Assembly: GCA_965221405.1 (NCBI GenBank)
Contig: CBDCSE010000001.1
Span: forward strand, 744,001-808,000
Source of the DNA: JAPOUP01 sp965221405
Lineage (GTDB): Bacteria; Pseudomonadota; Alphaproteobacteria; Rhodobacterales; Rhodobacteraceae
DNA: 64,000 bases
Reading direction: 5' to 3'
In this document: positions 26,744-36,094 of the stretch, in pieces
Layout of the letters: the number at the start of each line of letters is the position of its first letter
Numbering within the stretch: the stretch's first letter is position 1
Made by a program: the position numbers and the translations under genes
The notes under the pieces: generated by a model
Seen by the model: only the letters and a program-made list of their open reading frames with translations
Databases searched by the model: none
Told to the model about the DNA's origin: nothing

Positions 26744-27154
26744 GTCGTTTCCCTTTTGCGATTGTCACGGCCGGTAAACGGGCCTTGCCTGTTTCCTCCC
26801 CAAATCAAACGAACGGACTGGAGAATTCCGTCGCGTGAATTGCTGAAGCACCCGTTAGTACATGCATCTCACCTCGGCTCATCGCCGTTATGGACGCAAC
26901 GCCCATGGACGAAAATAGGTGGGAACCGTGCGCTTCCAGCTTCCGTCAATACTGGCGAACCGGCGTTGACCTTAACTGCAGCGGCGCACGGATCCGCCAC
27001 ACCGGCACCTGTGCCGAGGCAGATCCATTTGTTATCGAGGTCAGCGAATGCCGGAACCGCGGGTTGCGGCAGAGAGCCGCAATCCGAGAAAGAGCCCTCG
27101 CGTCTGCCCGGGCTTCAATTATAGTATGTAAAATAATCCGTAACGGTGTCTGGC
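26744..27154. other. intergenic stretch between divergent genes
   Basis: About 410 bases between the EF-hand gene start and the DUF983 gene. It should contain the promoter of the EF-hand gene on one side and of DUF983-NUDIX on the other. Open frames crossing it look random, and no repeats or RNA genes were recognised. Confidence 0.45.
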
Positions 27155-27547
27155 ATGCATTCGGCGAGCGAACTTCCCACGGAAAGGCCAGTCATGGCCG
27201 CGATACGGAATGGCTGGCGCCGTCGCTGCCCGAACTGTGGTTCCGGCCAGATGATGCATGCCTATCTCAAGGTTCGCGATATATGCCCTGTCTGCGGTGA
27301 GGAACTGCGCAACCATCGCGCCGACGATGGACCGGCATATCTCACAATTCTCATCGTCGGCCACTTGATGGCACCGCTGATCCTTTGGGCTTACATGTCC
27401 TACAGACCGAATCCGCTGGTTCTGGCTTCGATATTTTCGGTTGGATGCATCGGGCTTTCGCTGTACCTTCTACCCCGACTAAAAGGTATGATCGTAGCGA
27501 TCCAGTGGGCGAAGCGCATGCATGGCTTCGGGGAGACGACCGAGTAG
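27155..27547 (+). CDS. DUF983 membrane protein
   Basis: A 130-residue DUF983 protein. It has a short N-terminal tail, a zinc-ribbon-like pair of knuckles (RRRCPNCGSGQM and ICPVCGEEL, near residues 27-50), the conserved DDGPAYLTILIVGHL motif, and two transmembrane helices (HLMAPLILWAYMSY and LASIFSVGCIGLSLYLLP). The ATG at 27155 gives the usual short leader; GTG at 27146 or ATG at 27194 are alternatives. The function is unknown; it is widely conserved in alphaproteobacteria next to a NUDIX hydrolase, as here. Confidence 0.85.
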   Translation: MHSASELPTERPVMAAIRNGWRRRCPNCGSGQMMHAYLKVRDICPVCGEELRNHRADDGPAYLTILIVGHLMAPLILWAYMSYRPNPLVLASIFSVGCIGLSLYLLPRLKGMIVAIQWAKRMHGFGETTE

Positions 27548-27582
27548 AAGCCCGAGCGGTTTTCGCATATGAGGACGAATCC

Positions 27583-28293
27583 TTGGATCAGGGCACCATC
27601 CGCGATGCGGCGACGGTAATTCTGGTCCGCGATCCCGCGACCGAACCGAAAGTCTTGATGGGCCAGCGTGGCGAAGGTGCGGCCTTCATGCCCGGCAAGT
27701 TCGTCTTTCCCGGCGGTGCAGTCGATTCCCAGGACAGATCCATTCCGTTCACCTGCGACCTGCCCGAGCCATGCACCGCAAGGCTTGAAGAGGGCTGTGC
27801 CCCCGGTCTGGGTGCGCAACTGTTCGCCGCAGCGATCCGCGAACTTTGGGAAGAGACCGGACTGATGATCGGCGCTGACGGAGAGTGGCCGGGTAAAGCC
27901 CCGCAGGCATGGAGCGAATTCGCCGGAACGGGACTTGTTCCGGATCCACGCGCCCTGAGCTTCATGTTCCGCGCCATTACGCCGCCGGGACGTCCACGCC
28001 GGTTCGACGCCCGCTTCTTTCTCGGAAATGCGGATGTCGTCAGAGGTGATCCCGACGATTTTTCAGGCGCCTCTGACGAACTCCTTCACCTCCAATGGAT
28101 TGCGCTCGGAGACCTCGGACGGTTCGAGATGCCAGTCATCACGGAGGTGGTGCTGGCTGAGGTCATCGCCTCCCTGCCGGGTCTGGGCCCGCCGGATTCA
28201 GTGCCCTTCCTCCAAAATGGCAGTGCGCGGGATCAATTTCCCCGCCCCGCCGCAACCAGATCCCGTGCGGCTAGAAAATTACGCCAGACATAG
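27583..28293 (+). CDS. NUDIX hydrolase (NUDT19-like)
   Basis: A hydrolase of nucleoside-diphosphate-linked substrates, perhaps CoA derivatives as in the NUDT19 group. The fold starts IRDAATVILVRDPATEPKVLMGQRG; the Nudix box begins at FPGGAVD and ends in the catalytic IRELWEETGLMIG, with an insert of about 45 residues between, as usual in this subfamily. ITPPGRPRRFDARFFL and ITEVVLAEV are conserved downstream blocks. The start is uncertain: TTG at 27583 fits the family length, while ATG at 27445 would overlap DUF983 by about 100 bases. The gene follows DUF983 closely and is probably co-transcribed. Confidence 0.8.
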   Translation: MDQGTIRDAATVILVRDPATEPKVLMGQRGEGAAFMPGKFVFPGGAVDSQDRSIPFTCDLPEPCTARLEEGCAPGLGAQLFAAAIRELWEETGLMIGADGEWPGKAPQAWSEFAGTGLVPDPRALSFMFRAITPPGRPRRFDARFFLGNADVVRGDPDDFSGASDELLHLQWIALGDLGRFEMPVITEVVLAEVIASLPGLGPPDSVPFLQNGSARDQFPRPAATRSRAARKLRQT

Positions 28294-28318
28294 GGCCGGT
28301 GGATCGGACGGATCGGCA

Positions 28319-29221
28319 CTATAGGAACAGGATAAGCACCAGGATGCCTGCCGTCAGCAACGCGATACCGCCGTATTCGCGGGACGAAACCCTTTCGCGG
28401 AAAAAGAGCGTTGACGCGGCGATGGAGAATATCAACTCGATCTGGCCTAACGCGCTGACATAGGCCGCGTTCTGCAGCGTGAATGCCGAAAACCAGCAAA
28501 AACTGCCTATCATCGACGCCAGCCCAACCATTCCGGTCACGCGCCAGGCACTCAGGACACGCGTTATCTGCCCTCGTTCCCGCCCAATCAGCCATATCGC
28601 TAGCGCCAGAGTCTGAAATGTCGTTACCACAGCAAGCGTCGTCCCCGCGCGCAGGGCAGTGTCTCCGCCTCCAAGTGAGAGTGAAGCTCCCCGATATCCG
28701 ACGGCCGAGACGGCGAAGAACATTCCGGAGGCAATACCTAGGCCTGTGGCTCGATTGATTATCCTACTGACGGTTGGGCCCGTGGCATCCGGTGGATCGG
28801 AAAGCAGGAGCACGCCGAGAAGTCCAAGCCCTATGGCGATGCCGCCGACCACCCCGACACCTTCCCCCAGAAGCAGAAAGCCCGCGATCGCGGTCATCAC
28901 GACTTCGGTCTTCTTGAACGTGATGCCAACAGCGAAATTTCGGTGCGAAAAGATTGAGACGACACACATCGTGGCGAGGATTTGCGCCGCGCCACCCGCC
29001 ATCGCGAACTTCCAGAAACGATCCGGCATCGACGGGATGCTCTGGTCCGAGACCTGCGAATACAGGCAGACCAAAAGTATCACGATCGGCGCCGAAAAAA
29101 CGAACCTCGCGAACGTGGCACCACCGGCCGAGAGACCGGCGAGCGTGAGCCACTTTTGCAGCATGAACCTGAATGTCTGCGCCAGTGCCGCCACAACCGT
29201 GATAAATACCCATGGCTCCAT
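28319..29221 (-). CDS. EamA/DMT-family permease
   Basis: A 300-residue inner-membrane protein with about ten hydrophobic segments arranged as two EamA repeats. The first repeat begins VFITVVAALAQTFRFMLQKWLT and contains ITFKKTEVVMTAIAGFLLLGEGVGVVGGIAIGLGLLGVLLL. The second ends GQIELIFSIAASTLFFRERVSSREYGGIALLTAGILVLILFL. The family exports or imports metabolites; the substrate is unknown. It is convergent with the NUDIX gene and lies directly downstream of the frameshifted desaturase. Confidence 0.85.
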   Translation of the reverse strand: MEPWVFITVVAALAQTFRFMLQKWLTLAGLSAGGATFARFVFSAPIVILLVCLYSQVSDQSIPSMPDRFWKFAMAGGAAQILATMCVVSIFSHRNFAVGITFKKTEVVMTAIAGFLLLGEGVGVVGGIAIGLGLLGVLLLSDPPDATGPTVSRIINRATGLGIASGMFFAVSAVGYRGASLSLGGGDTALRAGTTLAVVTTFQTLALAIWLIGRERGQITRVLSAWRVTGMVGLASMIGSFCWFSAFTLQNAAYVSALGQIELIFSIAASTLFFRERVSSREYGGIALLTAGILVLILFL

Positions 29222-29247
29222 TGGCGGATTACCGAGTGGATATAGAC

Positions 29248-30169
29248 TCAGTTCCAGAGAGGATGGACAACCGGATCCTTGGACCGAAGGAGGTATTTTC
29301 GGAAAATCTCCGCATAGGAGCGATAGATGTAACCTCCGTTGCGGGCCGCGAAATGTTCGCGATTGTCCCCATACAGTTTAGGAAGTCTGTACCACGGAAT
29401 CCTTGGGTATGCATGATGAACGGCATGCAGGTTATTGTTAAGGAAAAGAAATGATAGAGGCCCCCTATCCTCTATGATCACCGTACGTCCCGCCACGCGC
29501 CGGTTTGCCTGATACTCCAGGAATGTGCGGATCTTGATCAGCGCGAGACCCGTGTAAATGGCCAGCAGGTAAGCCCAGACCTGCATCTGTTCTATGGTCC
29601 CCAACCAGATAACAACCGGAACGACAGCGGGGATATGCCAAAGCCAACCACGGATTACACGCCGGTCACCCGCGACAGCGGCCCGGAAATCTCCGACGAA
29701 AAACCGTTTGGGACACCGCCACCCCGATCAGGATCCTTCCCAAGAGTGTATCATTGAATAGCAGCAAAGCACGCGCCGCACCCGGCAGACTACCCCAAAC
29801 CAACGGATCCAAGAAATTGGACTCTGGATCGTCATAAGGGTCGGTGAGGTTACCGTTCATATGATGGTCAAGGTGTGTGTCGCGAAACCGATCATAGGCA
29901 ATGAGAAAATTGTAGGATGGAAAAACGAGCGCGGTGTTTAGCGCCACGTTACGGGATGGATGGCCATGGATGGCTTCATGCTGAAGCGAGGCGGCAAGCG
30001 CAACCGCAACACCGGTGACCACGATTCCAGCTGCCAGTGACTGTGCGGCTAGCCAGGTCGTACCCAACGCCCAAATCACATGGCACCCGAGAATCACCAC
30101 CAGCGTCGGCCATTCCACCAATCGCCGTGAAGTAACACCTGAATCCACCCTATATTGATCCCTTGCCAT
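29248..30169 (-). pseudogene. Fatty acid desaturase, frameshifted
   Basis: An integral-membrane di-iron desaturase in two frames. The first part (from the ATG at 30169, MARDQYRVDSGVTSRRLVEWP) carries the boxes LQHEAIHGHPS and DTHLDHHMNGN; the second carries FLFLNNNLHAVHHAYPRIPWYRLP, the third box. All three histidine boxes are intact. The frames join at an A5 run on the plus strand (29699-29703): four bases there instead of five would restore TVFVGDFRAAVAGDRRVIRGWLW. Either a single-base insertion inactivated the gene recently or this is a homopolymer sequencing error. The intact product would modify membrane acyl chains or a carotenoid-like lipid. Confidence 0.75.
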
Positions 30170-31215
30170 AATACCCGAACGCCACGCCAAGCGATTGACA
30201 GCCAGAAGGCTGGCGGTAAGGGTCACCGATGTGCCCCAATCAGTTTATCTGACCGAAGCGGATGAGGCCACACCAAAATCAGCGGCATCGACGGATCACC
30301 GATACGGTTCCCGGTATCCGTTGCCGCGGTTTCATGGCCTCCACCGCGGTGGCGAAAGGCCACACCTCGATCATGCCCCAACATATCGCGGTGCCGCAGT
30401 CGAAGGGATAAGCCTTACGCATATTTCCTCGCCGCCTTCTTTCCCGGTGGGGCAGTCGCGCAGTATCCGCGCGATTGGCTCGTCGGCAAATCCGACCATA
30501 GATGGGTATTGGTGTGGCTTTCCGCGGCAACGGCCCTGTCATGTGCCCTTCCGTCGCAATAGGTAACCGCGGTACTGGGGAGGTGATGGTCGCCGCCGTC
30601 CTTGTCGGTTTCAGCACTCACTCGGTCTTCTCGCTCTCTGCGGCGGCGCGCGCATGACTTCACGATGTCAAACCAGCGGGTCGAGCTTTTTGTCGCACTG
30701 ATTTTCTTTTTCGCGACTGGCGCCATCGCCAGCCCCTATCCGGTGGCGAGGTTGGTAGGCTCCACGGTCCGGGCGCGCCATTCGTAATTGTGGCACTCTC
30801 GGCCATTCGGGTTGATCGCCTTCGGTCTCGCCCGCATAGGCTCGCGACCGACAATGGAGCGGTGCGCCTCCTATGTCTGGTTTCCCCGTACGCCATTCCT
30901 TATCGGTAAACTCATGGGGTACCCTCGCGACATGGACCGGAACCGGAAACGAACCTCGATACCTGAGGCCACCTGGAAACCGTCGGGCTCCGAACCGGCG
31001 GTGCCCGTCGAAGCGCATGGACTTTCGCCGGATGGAATTCTCCGCGCTTGCGAACGCCATCGGTTTCCGACTAAATCTCGCCCGTGCCGGAATTGATCTC
31101 CGTGTCAACGCGAGGGATCAGCTCCGGAGGAAGTTTAGAAACCGGGGCTCATCAATACGACGCTCCCTCGAAAATTCCCGAACCGGACGATCATGACACG
31201 GCAGGTCAGGAACGT
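30170..31215 (+). pseudogene. decayed region upstream of metG with traces of an MFS transporter
   Basis: Over 1 kb without an intact gene. On the plus strand, pieces around 30420-30570 (FLAAFFPGGAVAQYPRDWLV, then SDHRWVLVWLSAATALSCAL) and 30660-30790 (RVELFVALIFFFATGAIASP) resemble helices of a YcaD-like major facilitator protein, separated by stops and frame changes. The rest is unrecognisable. I read it as an old pseudogene; the assignment rests on a few hydrophobic motifs only. The metG promoter presumably lies in its last part. Confidence 0.35.
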
Positions 31216-32934
31216 ATGCAACGCATCCTCATCACCTCAGCGATTCCCTACATCAACGGAATCAAGCATCTGGGCAATCTCGTCGGCAGTCAGCTGCCCG
31301 CCGACCTCTATGCCCGCTACATGCGCGCGCGCGGTCATGAGGTCATGTTCATCTGCGGAACGGACGAGCACGGCACTCCGGCGGAACTGGCCGCCGCCGC
31401 GGCCGGCATCCCCGTTGCCCAGTACTGTGCCGATATGTGGGCTAAACAGAAGCGGCTCTCTGATGGGTTCCATCTCAGTTTTGACAAATTCGGACGCTCG
31501 TCGTCGCCACAGAACCACCGGCTAACGCAGCATTTCGCGGAGCGGCTGGAGGAAAACGGGCTAATCGAGGAAGTCGTCGAAAGCCAGCTTTACTCAAAGG
31601 CCGACGGCCGGTTCCTACCCGACAGATATGTCGAGGGCACCTGTCCCGACTGCGGCTACGACCGCGCCCGGGGAGACCAATGCGAGAACTGCACGAGGCA
31701 GCTCGATCCCACGGATCTGATCGAACCCCGCTCGGCGATTTCGGGATCAACCGATCTTGAGTTAAGGGAGACCAGACATCTGTACCTGCGCCAGTCTGTC
31801 CTGAGAGAGCGGCTGGAGGAGTGGATTGCCTCAAAGGATGACTGGCCGATCCTGACCACATCCATCGCCAGGAAATGGCTTCACGACGGTGACGGCCTAC
31901 GGGACCGCGGCATCACCCGCGATCTTGACTGGGGCGTACCCGTCCGCCGCGGAGAGAGACCCTGGCCGGGGATGGAGGGCAAAGTATTCTACGTATGGTT
32001 TGACGCTCCCATCGAATACATCGCCGGGACCAAGGAATGGGCGGATGGCAAGGGTCAGGAAGATGCGGCATGGCGCCGTTGGTGGCGGATCGACGAGGGC
32101 GCTTCCGATGTGCGCTATGTCCAGTTCATGGGTAAGGACAACGTACCGTTCCACACGCTGAGCTTTCCGGCGACGATCATCGGATCCGGGGAGCCATGGA
32201 AGCTTGTGGACTACATCAAGTCGTTCAATTACCTCAATTATGACGGCGGTCAGTTCAGTACGTCACTCGGCCGGGGTATTTTCATGGACCAGGCGCTTGA
32301 CATCCTTCCCGCGGATTACTGGCGCTGGTGGCTTCTTTCGCACGCTCCCGAGAACTCCGACAGCGAGTTCACCTGGGAAAACTTCCAGGTCTCCGTGAAC
32401 AAGGATCTCGCTGATATTCTCGGGAATTTCGTCAGCCGTGTTACAAAGTTCTGCCGCTCGAAATTCGGCGAGGTCGTTCCCGGGGGTGGAGAACCCGAGG
32501 ACCGCGAAAGGGCACTTATCGCCGAATTGGAGACGCGTGTCGCCGCGTATCAGAGACATATGGAGGCGCTCGAGATCCGTAAAGCCGCCAACGAGCTTCG
32601 CGCCATCTGGGCCGGTGGGAACGAGTACCTTCAGGACGCTGCTCCCTGGAACGTTTTCAAGGAGCGTCCGGAGAGGGCTGCCGCCATTATCCGGTTCTCG
32701 CTGAATCTGATCCAGCTCTACGCCGTTCTTTCCGCGCCATTCATTCCCGACACCGCCGCGACAATGATGAAAGCGATGCGAGCCGAGGATGGCCTTTGGC
32801 CGGAAGATATCGCGGCGGCGCTTGCGTCCCTTCCGCCCGGCCGGTCATTCACCGTTCCGAACAACCTGTTCAGCAAGATCTCCGATGCCCAGCGGGAAGG
32901 TTGGCAGAAACGCTTCGCGGGCAGGCGCGAATGA
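31216..32934 (+). CDS. metG: Methionine-tRNA ligase
   Basis: A 572-residue class I aminoacyl-tRNA synthetase charging tRNA-Met. I chose the ATG at 31216 (MQRILITSAIPYINGIKHLGN) because it places the HIGH-like HLGN motif at its usual position; the frame upstream is the decayed region. The zinc-binding knuckle block CPDCGYDRARGDQCENC lies near residues 146-162, and the catalytic loop reads YDGGQFSTSLGRGIF, an FSTS variant instead of KMSKS. The C-terminal anticodon-binding helices follow, ending at residue 572 without an EMAP/Trbp extension. tRNA-Ser lies 50 bases downstream on the same strand. Confidence 0.95.
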   Translation: MQRILITSAIPYINGIKHLGNLVGSQLPADLYARYMRARGHEVMFICGTDEHGTPAELAAAAAGIPVAQYCADMWAKQKRLSDGFHLSFDKFGRSSSPQNHRLTQHFAERLEENGLIEEVVESQLYSKADGRFLPDRYVEGTCPDCGYDRARGDQCENCTRQLDPTDLIEPRSAISGSTDLELRETRHLYLRQSVLRERLEEWIASKDDWPILTTSIARKWLHDGDGLRDRGITRDLDWGVPVRRGERPWPGMEGKVFYVWFDAPIEYIAGTKEWADGKGQEDAAWRRWWRIDEGASDVRYVQFMGKDNVPFHTLSFPATIIGSGEPWKLVDYIKSFNYLNYDGGQFSTSLGRGIFMDQALDILPADYWRWWLLSHAPENSDSEFTWENFQVSVNKDLADILGNFVSRVTKFCRSKFGEVVPGGGEPEDRERALIAELETRVAAYQRHMEALEIRKAANELRAIWAGGNEYLQDAAPWNVFKERPERAAAIIRFSLNLIQLYAVLSAPFIPDTAATMMKAMRAEDGLWPEDIAAALASLPPGRSFTVPNNLFSKISDAQREGWQKRFAGRRE

Positions 32935-32984
32935 TATTGGCTCCGGGGTTGCCTGCCATCGATTCCGCAATTACAGATATCCGT

Positions 32985-33074
32985 GGAGACGTGGCCGAGT
33001 GGTCGAAGGCGCTCCCCTGCTAAGGGAGTAGGCGGGTAACCGTCTCGAGGGTTCGAATCCCTTCGTCTCCGCCA
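32985..33074 (+). tRNA. tRNA-Ser (anticodon GCT)
   Basis: A 90-nt gene including the encoded CCA. The acceptor stem GGAGACG pairs with CGTCTCC. The anticodon stem-loop CTCCC-CTGCTAA-GGGAG has anticodon GCT at 33019-33021. The long variable arm typical of serine tRNAs follows, then the T-arm GAGGGTTCGAATCCCTTC. It reads AGC/AGU codons. The accessory block with IS630, Rpn and restriction genes begins directly after its 3' end, a common integration boundary. Confidence 0.97.
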
Positions 33075-33088
33075 TCTAGTGGTTTGAT

Positions 33089-34243
33089 TCATTCATCTGA
33101 TGCCATTTCCCGGAGCTTCCGGTGGCCTCTCCTGCAGGCCGCGACGGGGTCCTCCGGCCTGCGGCTCCAGCGGAACGGGCGGGCGTCGCTGGCGTTGTGG
33201 TGCGCGATGTATCCCCCGGTCGCCGCGACGCACCGGCAGGCGGGTCGAGGACCGCATTCCTGAGCCGCTGCCTGGACAGCTCCGGGAAGAACCCCCGGGC
33301 GGCGTCCGTCCACGGGGCCGATGTGGGCGTGAGGTGGAACGTCCGGTCGGGACGGCCCTTCAGCCACCCGCGGACCCCGGCCGCCCTGTGCGGCGGGACG
33401 TTGCCGGGGATGACATGCACCGGGGTTCCGGGCGCGGTCCCCCCGGCGGCATGGCCGGGGAAGGCGGGGAACTCCCGCCGGGCGGTGGCGCCCGACGGTC
33501 TGGCCGGTGACCATGCCGGTGGCGACATCAAGGGCCGCGGGCAGGCATGTGGCGCCGTTCCGCCTGCAGGCGTGGGTCCTCGTCCGGGCATGGCCCGGCC
33601 TCATCGGAAGCGGCCTCCGGGTCCGCCCCGGCGCCTGGATCCGCGTCTTTCCGTCCACCGGGAGGACGGCGGCGTGGCCGGGCGGGTCGGCGTGGAGGCC
33701 CACGACGCCGCGGACCCTGATCCCGGACCGCGGGTCGCGCGGGACCCTGAAGGTCCTGACCCGGTGCGGCCTGAGGCCCCCGGCCTTCAGGATGCCGCGC
33801 ACAGTGGAGCGGGCCATCCCCGGCTTCCCCGCCAGCGCCCGCACCGCCCGGTGCCTGGCGTGCGGCGGCGGCGGCGGCATCGCCAGGCCGACCGGGGCCT
33901 TCACCCGGTCCTCCGGGACCGGCTTCCTGCCCGGCGGACGCGTGGCGTCACGGCGCGGCCCGCCAGCGCCCTCGGCGGGGAAGCGGTCCCGCCGGCGAGA
34001 CCGTCGGCCTCGACATGCCCGTCCGCCGCATGGTCTCCGCCAGCCCGCGGCCCGGGTCAGGCTCCACGACGGTGCGGGCCCGCCAGGCGCGCTTCCGCGG
34101 GCTCCGCGGATTGCCTGCGATCCCCCGGGGCGCTCCCGGTCCCCGTCCGGAAGCCCGATCCGCTGCCGCGCCGGTTTCCCGCCCATCCGCCCGTCTCCCG
34201 TTTCCGCCGTTTCCGCGGGCCGCCTGACTGCGGCGGGGCGCAC
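33089..34243 (-). pseudogene. IS630-family transposase, multiply frameshifted
   Basis: Characteristic IS630 pieces lie in three frames. N-terminal: RARTVVEPDPGRGLAETMRR with PTVWRWRDRFPAEG. Central: GLRPHRVRTFRVPRDPRSGI, then VLPVDGKTRIQAPGRTRR with the first catalytic Asp, and NGATCLPAALDVATGMVTG. C-terminal: HVIPGNVPPHRAAGVRGWLK, then FHLTPTSAPWTDAARGFFPE in one frame, returning to GYIAHHNASDARPFRW in the main frame. At least three frame changes are needed. The Asn of the usual LDNY motif is kept in PGNV, but the Asp is replaced by Gly. The element is inactive. It begins 15 bases after the tRNA-Ser 3' end; I could not define its inverted repeats. Confidence 0.75.
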
Positions 34244-34801
34244 GGTATCATGGTTAGGGAGAAACTGGAATCTCTTGTATCGAACTGACCATTAGGCACA
34301 GAAACGGACACCACCGATTTCTGCAGCAGCCTCACTATGGATAGCCGTGAGTATTTCAACAGTCTGGACCCCAATCCGCGGCATGCCATCCTGCCTGCTG
34401 CGGCGACACGCGGAACGGCATTGGAAGGCAGCGGGTTGGTGATCCGCGTGCGCATGAGGCCGGAGACCCCTCTGGAGCCTCTCCCCGGGAACCGGGTGAA
34501 GCGGCGGCTTTGTCGGGAGCCCTGAAGGACCACACCGGGAAAGGGGTCCGGAGAGCCCGCTCCGCGTCATGCCGCTCGCGGGGATGCTCGCTGACTGGGG
34601 TGGGCGCGTCCCGAAGGCATCTGCCCGAAGCGCCGCATGCCCGGAAGCCGAGGATGGAACGGGACTTTCACCCCAGGACATAGCTCGGCAAGCAGGTCAT
34701 CGCTTGTGGGGTGAGTCCCCTCTAGCCGACTTGTTTCTAGACGCTTCACGGCGCTGCTGATACCCAACTTCATCTAAGCGGCAAGGATGGATGCCTGAAA
34801 G
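34244..34801. other. unassigned stretch between IS630 remnant and Rpn-like gene
   Basis: About 560 bases with no recognisable gene on either strand. On the minus strand a GGGGTGAAAGTCCC segment (about 34665-34678) resembles short structural motifs seen in group II introns, but no reverse transcriptase or domain V was found, so I do not call an intron. The end of the stretch presumably carries the promoter of the following gene. Confidence 0.35.
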
Positions 34802-35842
34802 ATGACCGAAGACAGTTCCGCGGTGCGGCTCGGAACGCCGACCACTCCCCATGACGCGCTGTTCCGAGCCTTGCTCACGAACCCGGAGCGCGCAGGTGCC
34901 GTGCTGCGCGACCATTTGCCTGAACCGATCGCCGAGCGTCTGGACGCAAATCCGCCCCGACTGATTGATGGGAGTTTTGTCGACGAAGCCCTGCGTGGCA
35001 GTCAGGCCGACCGCCTATTCGAGGCCAGACTGACAGGTGGGACGCCTCTCCTGATCTATGCTCTGCTCGAGCATAAAAGCCGTCCCGACCCGAAAACCCC
35101 GCTCCAGATCGCCGGCTATATGATCAATATCTGGAGACGCTACGCAGATGATCATCCTGATCGGTTGAACCGGTTGCCGGCCATCCTCCCTCTGGTTTTC
35201 TACCATGGCACCCGGACGTGGCGCGTACCGCTGTCGCTGTTCGACATGGTCGCGGACGACGAGGATTTACGTCCCTTCACCCGCTCTATGGCCTATATCC
35301 TGCGCGACCTTGGCAAGATGGCCCCGCGGCAGCTCGCCTCTAGCCCTGAAACCCGGGCGGTGTTCCAGGCGCTGCACATTTCGCGGCGGGGCGAGGTCGG
35401 GGCCGATCTTCTGGCCAATCTCCTGACCCGTCTAGTTGACGGCTCCGACTTGGAAGTGGCTGTCCTGAATTATATAGTCAGGGTCATGAACACGCGTCCG
35501 GCAGCCTTGGAGACGGCGCTGCGCCGGGCGAAACCGGAACGATGGGAGACCCTTATGGGCACGATTGCCGAAACATGGATGGAACAGGGCGAGGCCAGGG
35601 GGAAGGCTGTCGGGATCGCAGAGGGCGAGGCCAGGGGGAAGGCTGTCGGGATCGCAGAGGGCGAGGCCAGGGGGAAGGCCGAAACCTTCCTGCGGCTGGC
35701 GCGCCTGAAGTTCGGCGACCTGCCGGAGCATCGCGTCGAGGCCGTGCGCACGGCATCCCCGGCGCAGCTTGACAATTGGCTCGAGCCCTTGCTGACCGCC
35801 GAAAACCTTGAGGATGTCTTCGGCGTATCCCTATCAGATTAA
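34802..35842 (+). CDS. Rpn-family recombination-promoting nuclease (YhgA-like, Transposase_31)
   Basis: A 346-residue PD-(D/E)xK nuclease of the RpnA/YhgA group, which cut DNA and stimulate RecA-independent recombination. The start TPHDALFRALLTNPERAGAVLRDHLP and the catalytic region RLIDGSFVDEALRGSQADRLFEARLTGGTPLLIYALLEHKSRPDP show the D...E-x-K core (LLEHKS). The LPAILPLVFYHGTRTWRVPLSL block is typical. Near residue 265 a 12-residue unit (GEARGKAVGIAE) is tandemly repeated. No partner gene overlaps it. It lies in the accessory block next to a restriction-modification gene, and related proteins are suspected of anti-phage roles. Confidence 0.88.
   Translation: MTEDSSAVRLGTPTTPHDALFRALLTNPERAGAVLRDHLPEPIAERLDANPPRLIDGSFVDEALRGSQADRLFEARLTGGTPLLIYALLEHKSRPDPKTPLQIAGYMINIWRRYADDHPDRLNRLPAILPLVFYHGTRTWRVPLSLFDMVADDEDLRPFTRSMAYILRDLGKMAPRQLASSPETRAVFQALHISRRGEVGADLLANLLTRLVDGSDLEVAVLNYIVRVMNTRPAALETALRRAKPERWETLMGTIAETWMEQGEARGKAVGIAEGEARGKAVGIAEGEARGKAETFLRLARLKFGDLPEHRVEAVRTASPAQLDNWLEPLLTAENLEDVFGVSLSD
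35588..35679 (+). repeat. 36-bp in-frame tandem repeat in the Rpn-like gene
   Basis: Two full identical 36-bp units (35588-35623 and 35624-35659, starting GGCGAGGCCAGGGGGAAGGC) and a third partial unit of about 20 bases. Each unit encodes GEARGKAVGIAE. Because the period is a multiple of three, copy-number change would keep the frame and alter linker length only. Perfect identity suggests recent expansion by slippage. Confidence 0.9.
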
Positions 35843-36094
35843 GCCCAATCCTCCAACGTCACATTCAGCCCCAAGGGCATGTCGCCCGAAGTGGCGGCAA
35901 CCGGTTCAATCAGCCGGTCAGCGAGGTATGGTTTCCAAGGCACATCAAGCAGGCCGGATTCACGAACACAAAACCATTTGAAACATCCATGCCATCGGTC
36001 AGGCGAAAATATGCTATCCACCGGGCTAGAGTGGTGAGACAGAGGCTTCATTTCGAGCTGACAACCGCGTATCGACATCAGGAGACCCGGTCTT
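35839..36094 (-). pseudogene. possible 3' remnant of a gene downstream of the RM gene
   Basis: A minus-strand frame after the restriction-modification stop encodes DRWHGCFKWFCVRESGLLDV, then PWKPYLADRLIEPVAATSGD and MPLGLNVTLEDWA before a stop. The composition is protein-like and unlike a random frame, but it lacks a start of its own and the family is not recognised. It may be the last piece of a gene once co-transcribed with the RM gene, truncated where the Rpn block begins. Confidence 0.3.

Noticed and set aside
33122..34295. Plus-strand frames of 388 and 262 codons opposite the IS630 remnant
   Set aside because: Antisense shadows; all recognisable IS630 motifs are on the minus strand.
34640..34700. 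GGGGTGAAAGTCCC on the minus strand as part of a group II intron
   Set aside because: No reverse transcriptase, no domain V hairpin and no second conserved end were found; a short motif alone is not enough.
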